This document shows, piece by piece, positions 1 to 10,900 of a stretch of DNA of 64,000 nucleotides. The notes under the pieces are model-generated. The model ran no database searches, was not told the origin of the DNA, and saw nothing but the letters and a program-made list of their open reading frames with translations. The position numbers and the translations under genes are program-made. This stretch comes from Hybos culiciformis. Its lineage: Eukaryota; Arthropoda; Insecta; Diptera; Hybotidae. The DNA lies in contig OZ023273.1 of assembly GCA_964007475.1 (NCBI GenBank), positions 2,899,038-2,963,037 on the forward strand, read 5' to 3'. How positions within the stretch are numbered: position 1 is the first letter of the stretch; each line of letters begins with the position of its first letter.

Positions 1-44
1 TTTTTTTTTTTCTCAAACAAAAATGTCCTTACCAATTTGAACAT
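1..44 (-). CDS. Cuticular protein gene, first exon only, runs off the left edge
   Basis: The minus strand reads ATG TTC AAA TTG (44 down to 33) followed by the splice donor gtaagg (32-27), giving Met-Phe-Lys-Leu and then an intron. This coding exon and donor are identical, apart from the last donor base, to exon 1 of the complete cuticular gene at 7779-7790. Short first exons ending after the fourth codon of a signal peptide are typical of insect secreted cuticular protein genes. Exon 2, with the rest of the signal peptide and the mature protein, must lie left of position 1. The upstream TATA and initiator also match the gene at 7080-7790. By inference this is a third member of the cluster and the closest paralogue of that gene. 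The mature product cannot be seen. Confidence 0.8.
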   Translation of the reverse strand, partial: MFKLVRTFLFEKKK

Positions 45-120
45 ATTTTGAATTTTATATATAAAAATTTATATTTAATAATTAATAAATTATTGATTAT
101 TGTATAAGTTCAGAATTAAA

Positions 121-159
121 ACTGATAATTTTTACAATGTTTTATGTTGTATTTATATA
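121..159 (-). promoter_or_regulatory. Core promoter (TATA + Inr) of the partial cuticular gene
   Basis: On the minus strand TATATAAA lies at 159-152 and the arthropod initiator TCAGT at 125-121. The likely start is the A at 123, leaving a 5' leader of about 79 nt before the ATG at 44. Sequence around the initiator (TCAGTTTTAATTCTGAA) nearly repeats that of the gene starting at 7790 (TCAGTTTTACTTCTGAA), and the TATA-to-Inr spacing is the same. Confidence 0.7.
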
Positions 160-3100
160 AATTTTTTTTTTAATTTTTTTTTTTTGCACCACCAATTGAA
201 AAAGACAATTTGTTCAGAGTTTCTTTTTCTCTAAAATAAAAAAAAAAAAACAACATACACATTAATATTAAATATTATGTATAATTAATTTATAATGATT
301 TTATTTAATTTTTTTTCTTTTTAGAATTTATGAGTATAGGAATTAAAAAAAATAAATAAAAATTAACATTTTTAATGTTATTAAATTTTTTATTTTTTAT
401 TAACTCAGCCAGCTTTGAAATAGAGTGGGATAAAAAAAGCATTTAATGGTGTTAAATTTTCAATTGAACATAAAAAAAATCAATAATAAAATGTTGAAGC
501 TTGAAAGCTTATAAATTATTAATAAAATATTATTATACGTAGATTTGAGCATAAAATTTGATTCTCTTTTTATTTACATATATATAAACATTAATTTGCA
601 TAAGAAAATTGTTGCAATTTGTTTATTTTTTTATTGAAGTATTTGTTTTTTGTTTTTTTTTTTTCAAGATTTATTTATGCTAATAAAACGTGATGTTAGG
701 ACAAAGTTTTTTTTTTTTTTTATTGATGTCTAGCCTGAAAACATAATTATTCATGGGAATTTGATTTGAAATATTATAAAATAATTTGTAATATATATAT
801 CACTTTTTTATCCCTGCGATTTTAATAATTGTACTTGAATTTTACTGACATATAAATTCACATATGTTCACTATACTTGTATTTATTGTATTCATGTACC
901 AAGAATTACTTTCAAAATTTTAATTTTCGTGAATTCTAATTTAAATATTTTTTTTCTAGATAGAAGAAAATAATAATCTAATTTTTCAGTCTAATTTCTG
1001 TCTTATATATGGTTTTGAGAACTTTAACATAGAATTTTTTCAACATTTTAATGCATTTCTATTTATAGTATTTAATTTATTTTATTTTAGCCGGATAGAA
1101 AATTTAATGCTTCTATTATATTAAATAAACAATTGGTCAAAATTATTACAAAATATAAAAAAATATATTCGTGTTCATTATATATAAAAGTTAATTGCAT
1201 GTTAAATAATTTAATTAATAAATTAAGATCAAGACAAATGATAAAACATTATTAACTTTTTCGTTAAATATTATTGGTATTTTAAGAAATAAATTTCTAA
1301 TGGGTCATAGATCAAAAAGTTAATTTTTGTGATGTGTTATGTTATTGTATTGTGCAACTAATATTGCATGATACTAAAAATAACCATCACATATTATGAA
1401 GAAATCAAAATCTAAAACTTAGATGAAAACAATTTTATACCTTTAAAAATGTTTAATTGTGAATTGTGAAATGAATTATTGTGTTAAGGTCGATTGGGGA
1501 ATTGCATCGTTACGAAGTTTTTTGTGTTATGCGCAAGGGTCAACATTTCTATCTGGGAACCTATACAACGATTTTAAAATTTTTGTTAATTTACTATCCA
1601 AAAATAACTACTTCATTTATAAAATAGATCTTATTTAATTAAAAATTATAAAAATCGCTTTTTTGTTAACAGTTTTGAATAAAAACAAGCGTTCAATCAA
1701 ATATTTATCATTCTTTATTGTTGTTTACTAATTGCAAATAAATCGCTCGCAATATTTATTAATTAAAAAAAAAAAATTAAACATATGTGGAATTGTATAT
1801 ATTTGAATAGCATTAATAAAATTTATATAATTTTGGCACACGATTCGAGAGCTATACATCATTATTATGTATATTTAATAGAAATGAATAATAATTTCAC
1901 GATTCCTTAACCAAATTATTGAGCTGTAATAAAAACTTTAAAGCACTGAATTTTCTTTAAATATTAAAGTTTTAAGTATTATACATAATGTACCTAATTA
2001 ATAAATTTATGATTTGTAAAAATCGAACATCATAAATATTATTATAACGATTGATTATTAAATTAATATAAAACAAATTTTGTAAATAAATTTATGCTAG
2101 TTTTATTACATGTAATAAAATTAAAAAATTTTTATTTAATTATAAAAACATTAAAATTTATAGATTTATTGATCACGAGACTTGCAAACATACATTAAAT
2201 AAATTACCTAAAAATTTAATGTTCTTTTTAATTTTGTTTGCGTATAGCATATAGCCACATATCATTAAAAAATGTAATAAAATATTATTAAATACTATAC
2301 GATATATACTTATTAAAAAACTCAGTTAAAAATTCAAAACAAATCTTTATTAATTTAATATTACGGTTTATATAGTTTTTTATTTTTATATGATTTTCAG
2401 GAGATTCCAAAAAATTGCAACCAAAAAAGAGTAAAATCGATAAAAGTTGCATATAATTTTTAATTTCTTAAGAATTCGCAGTTTTTAAATAGACTGTACA
2501 CTTGAAATAAATATTTTGTATACTCGAAAAACTACTCTCGAATCGAAAGGTTTCACTGAAACCTGCACACAAGACTATAGTATATATGCAACCTAATATC
2601 AACTGATCGATCACAAAAAAATGTTTTCCTCCTACACTCTAAGATTTTTTAATAAACCAATAAAACCAATAATATATTATCCAAAAATCGCGCCAATCAT
2701 TATGTTAGTTATGTTTATTGTAAACTTTTAACTAATTTTTTAAGTTCTTTCTCTTCACAAAAGTGAAAATTGTAAGTGAAGAACTATAACTAACTACTCT
2801 TGTATAAAAGTATCTTAAGTATTTTCTATCTAAAATTTTTCATTATATAAGAAAATGTAATTTAGAATGAGTAAAAAAGTTTTTGACAATCAAAGTTTTT
2901 TCCATTTCTCAATTGCAAATAAACAAAAAAAAATTGTAATATTTTATTTTTTGAAATTTGATATTTTTTCAATGCTCATTATTGATGTTGTATATAGCTA
3001 CTATGTACAAATAAAATCTATCTTATTTTTTTTTTTTTTAAGTATAAAATTACATAACAGCCAGCAATTTAATTTTCAAGATTCTATTCGATTATTTTGG

Positions 3101-3533
3101 GTCATTCTGGCAAAAAAAAAAGATAAAGATATTATGAGTAGAGTACAGTAGGAATTAATTTTTTTTTTCAATTTCTCATTTTGCTTAAACCACACATTTG
3201 AAAAGCATAATTAATCTTTGTAGAAAAACTCAAATATTGGTATTTTTTTTATTAATCATACTAGTTAAGATAAACCCGGTTTCACAAAGTAGTGCAGAAC
3301 TTACATTAATATCAAAACACTGTTTTTTGTGTGTCCAGTCTTGAAAAGTAGCCGATTAGGGTCAAACGTTTCAAATTTTTTTCGGAATATAACTACATTT
3401 CAAAACCGGTTTCTAAGGTTTCCTTGAAAAAGCCAATTCGGTTCAAATGCTACAATATTTTATTGGTTTTTTCCATTCATTCTCAGTAAAGTAAGTTTCA
3501 GTGTAACTATAAAATAAAATTTGATTTGAGAAT
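160..3533. other. AT-rich intergenic DNA, no supported gene
   Basis: The stretch upstream of the partial cuticular gene is AT-rich with many homopolymer runs. An open frame at 2867-3151 (+) has low-complexity Phe/Ile/Lys composition and no recognisable domain, so it is not called. Near the right end a degenerate direct repeat is visible: about 3340-3386 resembles 3423-3470, both beginning CTTGAAAA and containing a GCC(G/A)ATT..GGnTCAAA core. Nothing else could be supported. Confidence 0.5.
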
Positions 3534-4270
3534 GTCTACAACAGTGGTTCTTAATCGGTGGTGCACGCACCCCTTAGGGGTGCGAGCTTGAATATTTGGG
3601 GGTGCGAAATTGTAATTTTACAAATTCACGTGTAGCTAGCAAAATAAAAAACTAATCTTAGAAATTCATTTTGGTTAGTAAATTTTTTATTCACAAAACA
3701 TTTTTTAAATATGTTTGTAAATTATAAACCATAGAAACAAATTAATTTTTGTATTTTTTCTACAATTACAAAAATTCAAATGCGTTTCTATAGTGATTTT
3801 TATATTTCCTCGAAATTTTAGTTGATTGTTGCGATTATTCTTAGAAATATAAATACTGTTTCGAACATTACATTGAATAAAGATTTAAAAATAATTGAAT
3901 TTTAGTGTTGATTATTACAAGTTTGAATTTTTGTGTTGAATATTAAAAGTTAAATATTAATAATAAAACAATTAATACAAGTTAATTTTACAAGTTTAGT
4001 TGAATATTTATATTCTAATTATTAGAATATAATTTGGTACATTAAAGTCAAATTCAAAAGGTAAGCTAAAATATAGCAATAATAGATAGAAGTTTAATTT
4101 TTTTTTAGTGTTTTATTAAAAAATTTATTTTTGTTTAAAATATATGTTTTGCATAATGTTTGTTTTTTAATTTATATAACTCAATAATTTCTGGTAAGGG
4201 GTGCGAGAATATTGTTTGAAAATTTTAGGGGTGCCGGTAGCTAAAAAGGTTAAGAACCACTGGTCTACAA
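3534..4270. mobile_element. Non-autonomous hAT-type transposon with 8-bp target duplication
   Basis: The element spans 3542-4262 (721 bp). It begins CAGTGGTTCTTAA and ends TTAAGAACCACTG, a 13-bp perfect terminal inverted repeat of the kind seen in many animal hAT elements. It is flanked by the perfect 8-bp direct repeat GTCTACAA (3534-3541 and 4263-4270), the duplication length expected of hAT transposases. Subterminal GCACCCCT / AGGGGTGC motifs occur in both orientations near each end and are likely transposase-binding repeats. The interior is AT-rich with no transposase frame, so it would depend on an enzyme supplied from elsewhere. Intact ends and a perfect duplication suggest a fairly recent insertion. 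Confidence 0.93.
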
Positions 4271-4950
4271 TATTAGTCTAGAACTACCCGTCACAATAGA
4301 AAATAAATTTCATCTTTCATTTTATCATAATTTTCTTGGAAAATAACAATAAAAAGCAAATACTTTTAACTATTATATACATATTATGGTATTGATTTTA
4401 TTTCAAAATGACACCATATTTGCACAATCAAAAATTGATTCGTTTAAAACTTAAATTTTATATGACTGTGGATATTATATTATGTATATACATATGTTTT
4501 ATGTAAATGACAGACTAATGTAGTAGCTTACAATATGTAAATAATATGAAAATAGAACTTTATGTAAAAGTTATCCTTATCGTTTTTTTTTAGTGTTTTA
4601 TAGTTTTCATATTCATTTAATAATTTTTTTGAAGTAAAATTAAACAGAATTTTTAATTAACTTTATCCACAATTTTTTGAAATAGATGCATTAGTTTTTT
4701 AGAAAAAGTTTTAGCAAAAATTTCGTACTAGTTTTATGGAAGTTGTTCTTACAGTTTTATGCCAGTTTTCCACCGAAAATGAAAGTATTTTAAATTGAAT
4801 TGCTGAAAAGGCATTCCATCCTTATTTGTGAGGTAATTTCTATATTTTTTATTTCTGTAAGCTTATACTGTAGATTAATATTTGATAATTTTTAATTAAA
4901 TTTCATGGCAAAATTAAAAAAATCACTTGATATTTTTTGATACAATCAAT
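4271..4950. other. AT-rich spacer downstream of cuticular gene 5017-5546
   Basis: This stretch lies between the hAT element and the poly(A) signal of the cuticular gene. It is simple AT-rich sequence with no supported gene or repeat. Confidence 0.5.
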
Positions 4951-4956
4951 TTTATT
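4951..4956 (-). terminator. Poly(A) signal AATAAA of cuticular gene 5017-5546
   Basis: The minus strand reads AATAAA about 61 nt past the TAA stop at 5019-5017. That distance fits a short 3' untranslated region for a small cuticular transcript. AATAAA is common by chance in DNA this A+T-rich. Confidence 0.5.
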
Positions 4957-5016
4957 AGAACTTTAATATGTATTTTCGTTCATAAGAAGCACAAACATAT
5001 TAGCATGTTTGTACTA

Positions 5017-5546
5017 TTAATTGTGATGTAATACAGCAGCTGGAGCTGTAATAATTGCAGGATGTCCAATTGAATGATGTGTTAATGTTATTGGAGCAGC
5101 GGCAACTGAAATAGTTTTAACAACTGGAACAGTTTTGACAATTGTTGTTTTAATTGGTACATGCTGAATATAATGTGCCGTTGCTATTGGAGCTGGATGT
5201 AGAACTGAAGTTCCAGCAGGCGTCACTAGCACTTGAGGTGCAGCTGCTGTTACACCGAAAACGCAAGCAACAACAATAAACTAAGAATAAAAAAAAGTTA
5301 AAAAACTATTCAAACTAATTCAACTCACTGTAGCCAGATCGTGAGAAGTTTTGCGATAGACAAAATTATTTTATGCCAACGTTTCTCAAATTAACTTTTG
5401 TAAGGTTCAGCCTTAGCATAAAATAATGTAAGACCTGGTGGTCAATAATTCTGAGCCCGAAAAAAAAATTCAAGGACAAATTCAATAAAAAATAGAACCT
5501 TCTAATAAGTATTTACTATAAAAATTATTCTTACCAATTTATACAT
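5017..5546 (-). CDS. Small secreted cuticular protein (91 aa), two exons
   Basis: The coding sequence joins exon 1 (5546-5535, ATG TAT AAA TTG, then donor gtaagaat) to exon 2 (5280-5017), across a 254-bp intron ending ttattcttag. The 91-aa product begins MYKLFIVVACVFGVTAAAP, a textbook signal peptide probably cleaved around residue 18. The mature part is low-complexity and rich in Ala, Val, Pro, Thr and His (for example VKTVPVVKT, APITLTHH, ending VLHHN). It has no Rebers-Riddiford chitin-binding domain. Such proteins are secreted by epidermal cells and built into the cuticle, so a structural role is inferred from the family. The next gene right (7080-7790) and the partial one at the left edge are paralogues on the same strand. 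The GTG at 5232 is internal; the real start is the ATG in exon 1. The exact cuticular subfamily is not certain. Confidence 0.9.
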
Positions 5547-5609
5547 TTTTAATATACTTAAAGACGAAAAGCAATAATTGAACACAAATTGTTTCGAATT
5601 GAACTTATA

Positions 5610-5644
5610 ACTGACAAGATAGAAATGCATTTAACATTTATATA
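5610..5644 (-). promoter_or_regulatory. Core promoter (TATA + Inr) of cuticular gene 5017-5546
   Basis: The minus strand carries TATATAAA at 5644-5637 and TCAGT at 5614-5610. With the A at 5612 as +1, TATAAA starts at about -30, the canonical spacing. The 5' leader to the ATG at 5546 is about 66 nt. Confidence 0.75.
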
Positions 5645-7045
5645 CTTTGACTTTTGCATTAAAAGTGAAAATTTTAGAATATTATGTTTTTGATATTTAA
5701 TACATTATGTACTTGATCTTATAATTTTAATATTTAATTTCAGATATTAGAATTACTTTCGTTTCCGACTATTCAAAATAAAAGTAGAACATCTTGAATA
5801 ATAATAAGTAATTATAATAGATTAGTAAGGTTTTGTATGAAAAATTTTAATTCAAATGTTTCAAAATTTTGTTCATTCGTTAGAGTAAAAATAATATAAA
5901 CAATCATAAATAAAAATTTACCTACTCAAAGAAAAGCCTAAAGCGAACAACAAGTGAACTACGTAAAAAATATTCATCGAAAGTCATTTTTCCTGAGTAG
6001 CAATGAAAAAAGTTGAACGATGCGATGATTCATCACGAGTGAACTTACAAACAAAAAGTCAATTCAGTTTTCATTAATAATTCCTTGTCAGGGCTGCCAG
6101 ATTGAAGAATGATCAATTCTATTTCGATGATGTGTGGCACTGTGAAGTGAATTTATTTTTCGTTTCAATCCTAGTGAATCAGCAGCCGAAACTAATAAAT
6201 TTATCAATAGTGAGGTAATAGTAGCTGAAACTTTAATTTGACATATGATTCACAATTTCATTATTTTTTAAACTAGTAAACTTCGCACAGATTTTATACT
6301 TAAACTTTTTATTTATATTACATTGTTGAATGAAGGGTAAAATTAATGGTAATCGTGGTTTTAAATCATTGCAGATTTTCGGATAGAAACTAATTGTGTA
6401 TTTTTGAGAAACATTTAAATAAGATTTTTGATATTCTTTAACAAATGTTTGTGGTTTGTAGGTAATTTTAGATAGAACTTTTGTATTATCTTTCGTAATT
6501 TAAATATTAGCAGTAGCATAGTATCATTTTTCAATATAAATTTTCTGTTCTCAACACAATTTTTTTTTAAATTATATTTTTAGTCGTCAACCTCTGTTTA
6601 TTGATGACTGAATATACATACCAGATTTAATTTTCGTAAATTTACATTGACCAAATTAAGATTACATTTAAACTAAACCGATGTGGAAAATTATTAAAAC
6701 TGGAAGAAAAGTAACAGAAAAATGAAAGAAAATATAAAATTTTCTAAATTCATAACCAAATTAATTTGAAAATATCTATGATGGATTAATTCATTTCTTT
6801 TTATAAATGACAAATTGACATTCAAAATTGCAAACAAAATGTTTCAGAAAATCTGACAGATTAATTTTTTATTAAAAAAAAGTTTTGTTTTTGATCAAAA
6901 TCATAAGGATTGCATATTATATAAATGAAATATTTACAAAATAAGGAAATTACAGCATTTGTAGTGTACAAAAAAGTATGTGGGAAGAAATGTTGAATAA
7001 TGTATATAGAGAGCTTAACATAAAGTTCATTTTAAATCACATTAC
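5645..7045. other. Intergenic spacer between two cuticular genes
   Basis: This is mostly AT-rich DNA. A more balanced stretch around 5990-6200 lies 350-600 bp upstream of the gene's TATA box and could hold regulatory sequence, but no motif was recognised. No gene is supported. Confidence 0.4.
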
Positions 7046-7079
7046 TTTATAATAGTCTTAAATTGAAATTTGAAATGGT

Positions 7080-7790
7080 TTAATGATGAACTGCAACAAC
7101 TGAATGCTTGACAACTGGAACTGCATGCACAATTGGGGCGTGCACAATTGGAGCAGCATGTACGGCATGCACAACAGGTACAGCCTTAACTACGGGTGCA
7201 TGATGAACAACATGTGATGATGAATGACTTACAGCTACCGGGTGATGTGCAACAGCAACTGGATGTGCAACTACTGCAGGTGCATGATGAACTATTGCCG
7301 GAGCATGATGAACTACTGCAACTCCTGGAGCAGCTGTAGCTGCGGCCAAAATGCAAGCGAATACGAACTAAAATATCAAAAAAAAAAAAAAATTTCACTT
7401 GAAATTTAAACTAAAATTGGTTGAATCGACCAAAGCAAATAAAGTGCTGAATCAATTGAATCCTTTTTCGCAACAACGAATAGTCGGATTTGGTTTAATA
7501 ATTGATCGATTCTTTCAGACTGGTTGAAAAAATGAATAATTTTTTCTTCAATGAACAAGTAAACGGTGAACATTTTAATCCCTGATCCTTTTAATCCAGT
7601 GTACGTTATGCTAATTTCCATCAGCAGCTTAAATTTTTCAACATGTTATTTTATTCGCTCAGCTATTCCATTAGCAGATAGATGAAAATAAGCATAATGC
7701 AAACAAGGCTTCTTTATAATCCACCAAAATTACATCAAAAGGATAGTAGACTAAGAACTTCAATTTTTTTTTGCTTACCAATTTGAACAT
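7080..7790 (-). CDS. Histidine-rich secreted cuticular protein (99 aa), two exons
   Basis: Exon 1 is 7790-7779 (ATG TTC AAA TTG, donor gtaagc). Exon 2 is 7367-7080, preceded by a T-rich tract and acceptor ttttag, and the intron is 411 bp. The 99-aa product starts MFKLFVFACILAAATAAPG, a signal peptide probably cut near residue 17. The mature chain is built from His/Ala/Val/Pro repeats: VVHHAPA, IVHHAPA, VVAHPVAV, AHHPVAV, then a Ser-rich SHSSSH, a VVHHAP repeat and a C-terminal run of HAPIVHA/VPVVKH units ending VAVHH. This matches low-complexity insect cuticular proteins of the AAPV/VHHAP type, with no chitin-binding RR domain. It is a structural component of cuticle by family inference. Its exon structure, signal peptide and promoter match the neighbour at 5017-5546. 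A frame starting at an internal TTG misses the true start. Downstream, TATAAA on the minus strand (7051-7046) could be a variant poly(A) signal. Confidence 0.92.
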
Positions 7791-7865
7791 TATGAGTTAA
7801 AAATAAAATTTAAAAATTAATAATAAGAAAATTTAATGTGTCAACTTATTTGTTTCAGAAGTAAA

Positions 7866-7904
7866 ACTGATAAAATTTATAGAATTTTTTCATGTATTTA
7901 TATA
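7866..7904 (-). promoter_or_regulatory. Core promoter (TATA + Inr) of cuticular gene 7080-7790
   Basis: On the minus strand TATATAAA lies at 7904-7897 and TCAGT at 7870-7866. The probable start A is at 7868, giving a leader of about 78 nt. The sequence from TATA through the initiator closely resembles that of the left-edge cuticular gene (159-121), including the downstream TTCTGAA, which implies duplication together with the promoter. Confidence 0.75.
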
Positions 7905-10900
7905 CAGAAAATTCGAGGTAGTCCACCTGGACGAATATCTTTAATTTCTTCATAATTTAATGTGCTGCCAATGTTAAATGTGAAATCCAGCAGCAACAAC
8001 AATAATTATATTGTCATATAAATATAACAATGTTTTATTATCGCGGAGAGCAAGTTTTTTTTTTTTTTTTTTTTTTTTTGTTTTCGCATAAATTTGTTGT
8101 TTTACAAGTTTTATATGTAATTTAATTTATTTTTATTAATATATTGCACACGCTTAATTCGCACTCTCATCCCAATTTATTATTTCATGAATTTTTTTTT
8201 TATTAACAACCGATATTCGATCATCTTTATGTTAAAAATCTTTCACGTTAAAAGCCGTATATACAATTATAGTGGAATCATTTTGTTAATGTTGTGTTAA
8301 TGATCCATGAAACATAGAAACAGAGAATTTCTAAGTGCATTAATCACGCCCCGCCGAATCCATAAGATTGAGCTTAAAATTGTTTCTAAAATATAATTTA
8401 AATTAAATAACCAAATATTTTCTTTAAAATTTTATTTTACTTATATTTTGTCCTTTTATCAATAAAAAAATCCGTGTTTAGTTTAAAAACGTTAAATAAA
8501 ATTCTCAATGAAATTTTTATATTATTTCCTACAGCTAAATTTTAAAAACAAAACCAAAAAATTATTTATGTAAATTAATTTTATCATTAAATTTCAACAG
8601 ACATATAGGAAAATTAAATTTTTTGGCACAATATCATTTAATTTTCTAAATCTTCTTGACCCCTTGAATTTTTGTTAATAATTTTCCACTTGACCTTTAA
8701 GGATTTTCTAAAATCATTTCAAAATAAATTACCTAGAAGAGAGTATAGATAAAAATATAAAAAAATAAAATAAAATAAATAATATAATAATCTGGACCAG
8801 TTGCTTAATATTTATTTCTTGTTTTGCCAAAATTTACATTTTATGTTTATATAAATACAAAAATACAAAATATTTTGTTTTTCTGCAAAAATGTTGAAAA
8901 AGAATAAAAAATAAAAATAAAAACAAAAATATTCAATTCAAAAATAAAAAAAAATACTTTTCCTACATCCTTTTTAAAAATTAATGTGGTTATCTACAGT
9001 TTGCAGGACTATTTTATATTCCCTTCAATTAATCTAGATTATATTGTTGTGTTATTTTCATATTTTTTCTTCAGAATAGAATCAGATTTTTTTCAGAGTT
9101 GGCAGAATTTTTGTATTTTTTAAAAGGTTTAGAATTTTTGAATTAATTTTGGACTATGGGATTTCCTGGCTTTTCCTAGGTCCATGGTTTCTTAAAAATT
9201 ATTACAATATAAGGAATTATAATCATTAATGATGTTTACTATGAATTCGAAACCTAATCTCAATCCCTGAAAGGTATTCAAGTTTAATAAGAAATATTTC
9301 AAAATTTTAGTTTGTTGTATATACGAAACATTCCAACTCATAAGGATAAAACCAGAACAACTAAAAATTAAGCTAGCAAAATCAATATAGTACTTTGAAG
9401 AGGGTCCGAATGTTTTTTGAGTTTTGTAAAGAAAGAAATTTTTATTTTTTTTATTTTTTAATGAAATAAATTTTTCAATTTGAAATTTGGGAAAAAAAAA
9501 CTATTCTAAAATTGATATGATTCTAAGGATTTGACGCCTCTCAAATAATAATTTAATTTTATTTTGCATAAATTATGCGAAAAAAAAAAGATAATACACA
9601 CAGAATTTTTCTATGAATTGCTCAATAAAAAAAAAATTATTTATCATCAAATTGTAATTTTATCTTAATGCCTTTCTTCTTCATATTTTTCGTACAAATT
9701 TTTTATTATATTATAATATTAAAATACAAATCGGAAAAAATAACAAGGATAATTCAATTCGATCGCTGAAGCGTTAATTCCTGAAACATTAAGTTTTTGA
9801 ACTTGAATCGTTATAATTTTAAGTATGAATATTCGATATATAAGATAAGAAAAAAAAAGGTTTTCGATATATTAAAGAAATTTTCACAAGTACCAGTTTA
9901 ATATTTGCCGCCGAACCTTCAAATGTATATTATTAAATTTTTTTAAGAAGATCGTTTGCAATAATAACTTTCTTAAATTATTTTGGAATGGTAAAAATAA
10001 AGCATATAATAATAATGAACTCTGTCAATAAACTTGAATTACTTATTTTTGTTTACACTGCAGTCAGTAGTATGGTTAATATATATATAATAATTAGACT
10101 CGTTAAACTTGCAAAAAATATCGAAAAAACGACAAATTGATCATGAAATTTAAATTAAAAAAAAAAACAATTTTTTTTATTTTCGATAACTATCATTAAA
10201 TGAACCTTAAATGTCTGTTTATTGAATTTTTTACAGGTTTTTTTGACCAAGAAAGTTTTTCACAGAAAAGTATCTAAAATTAGTATTTGTTTATTACAAA
10301 AACCGATGAAAGTTTTCCTTCCCCAATCATCAGCATGTTTATTTTTTTTAACATAATTATGTAAAATCTTTTTTTGGTTGCACGTTATGTAGTAAGTTTG
10401 GTTCGTTGTCTGACTTTGTCATAGTGATTTTATCCGGAGCCGGATTCGATTCAGGTTTCAATTCCTACACCTCAGGCTGAAATTTGTGCAAAATTTATAA
10501 TTTTCCACTTAAGTTAAACTAATAAAACAATATAAACCAACAAATTAATTTAATTAAAAGTTAAAAGCTCTAACAAATGCTATTATGCACATAAAATATT
10601 GCTTATGTTTTTAAAAATAATTCTTATTCACTTGTTTCAAGTTAATATTAAATTTTATAAAATAATGATCCATGATATTTTTTTTATGCTGTTCAAAAAT
10701 GTTTAATTTAACATGATGAATGTAGAGAATAACACCTTGAAGTTATTAAACGCAGAGAAAAAAAAAATTAAGTAATAAAAACAGGTTAAGTATTAATTAT
10801 AAAAACAACAATATTTTTTTCATTCAAAAAAAAATTTTATTTATTGGTACATATTGGGCTGGTCAAATGTCCCACATAAATTAAATGATATTCATTTTTT

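Noticed and set aside
2867..3151. 94-codon open frame (+)
   Set aside because: Rich in Phe/Ile/Lys with poly-T and poly-A runs and no domain, splice or promoter context. A few frames this long are expected by chance in 64 kb of such DNA.
7186..7409. Ser/Cys-rich frame (7186-7398, -) and Met/Asn-rich frame (7224-7409, +) over the cuticular exon
   Set aside because: These are alternate-frame readings of the His/Ala/Val repeats of the cuticular gene at 7080-7790.
7406..7621. 71-codon minus-strand frame inside the cuticular gene's intron
   Set aside because: It lies wholly within the 7368-7778 intron and has no start context, domain or splice support.
10851..10876. TATTGGGCTGGTCAAATG resembling a mariner end
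   Set aside because: No matching inverted end or transposase fragment was found nearby, so it is likely coincidental or too decayed.
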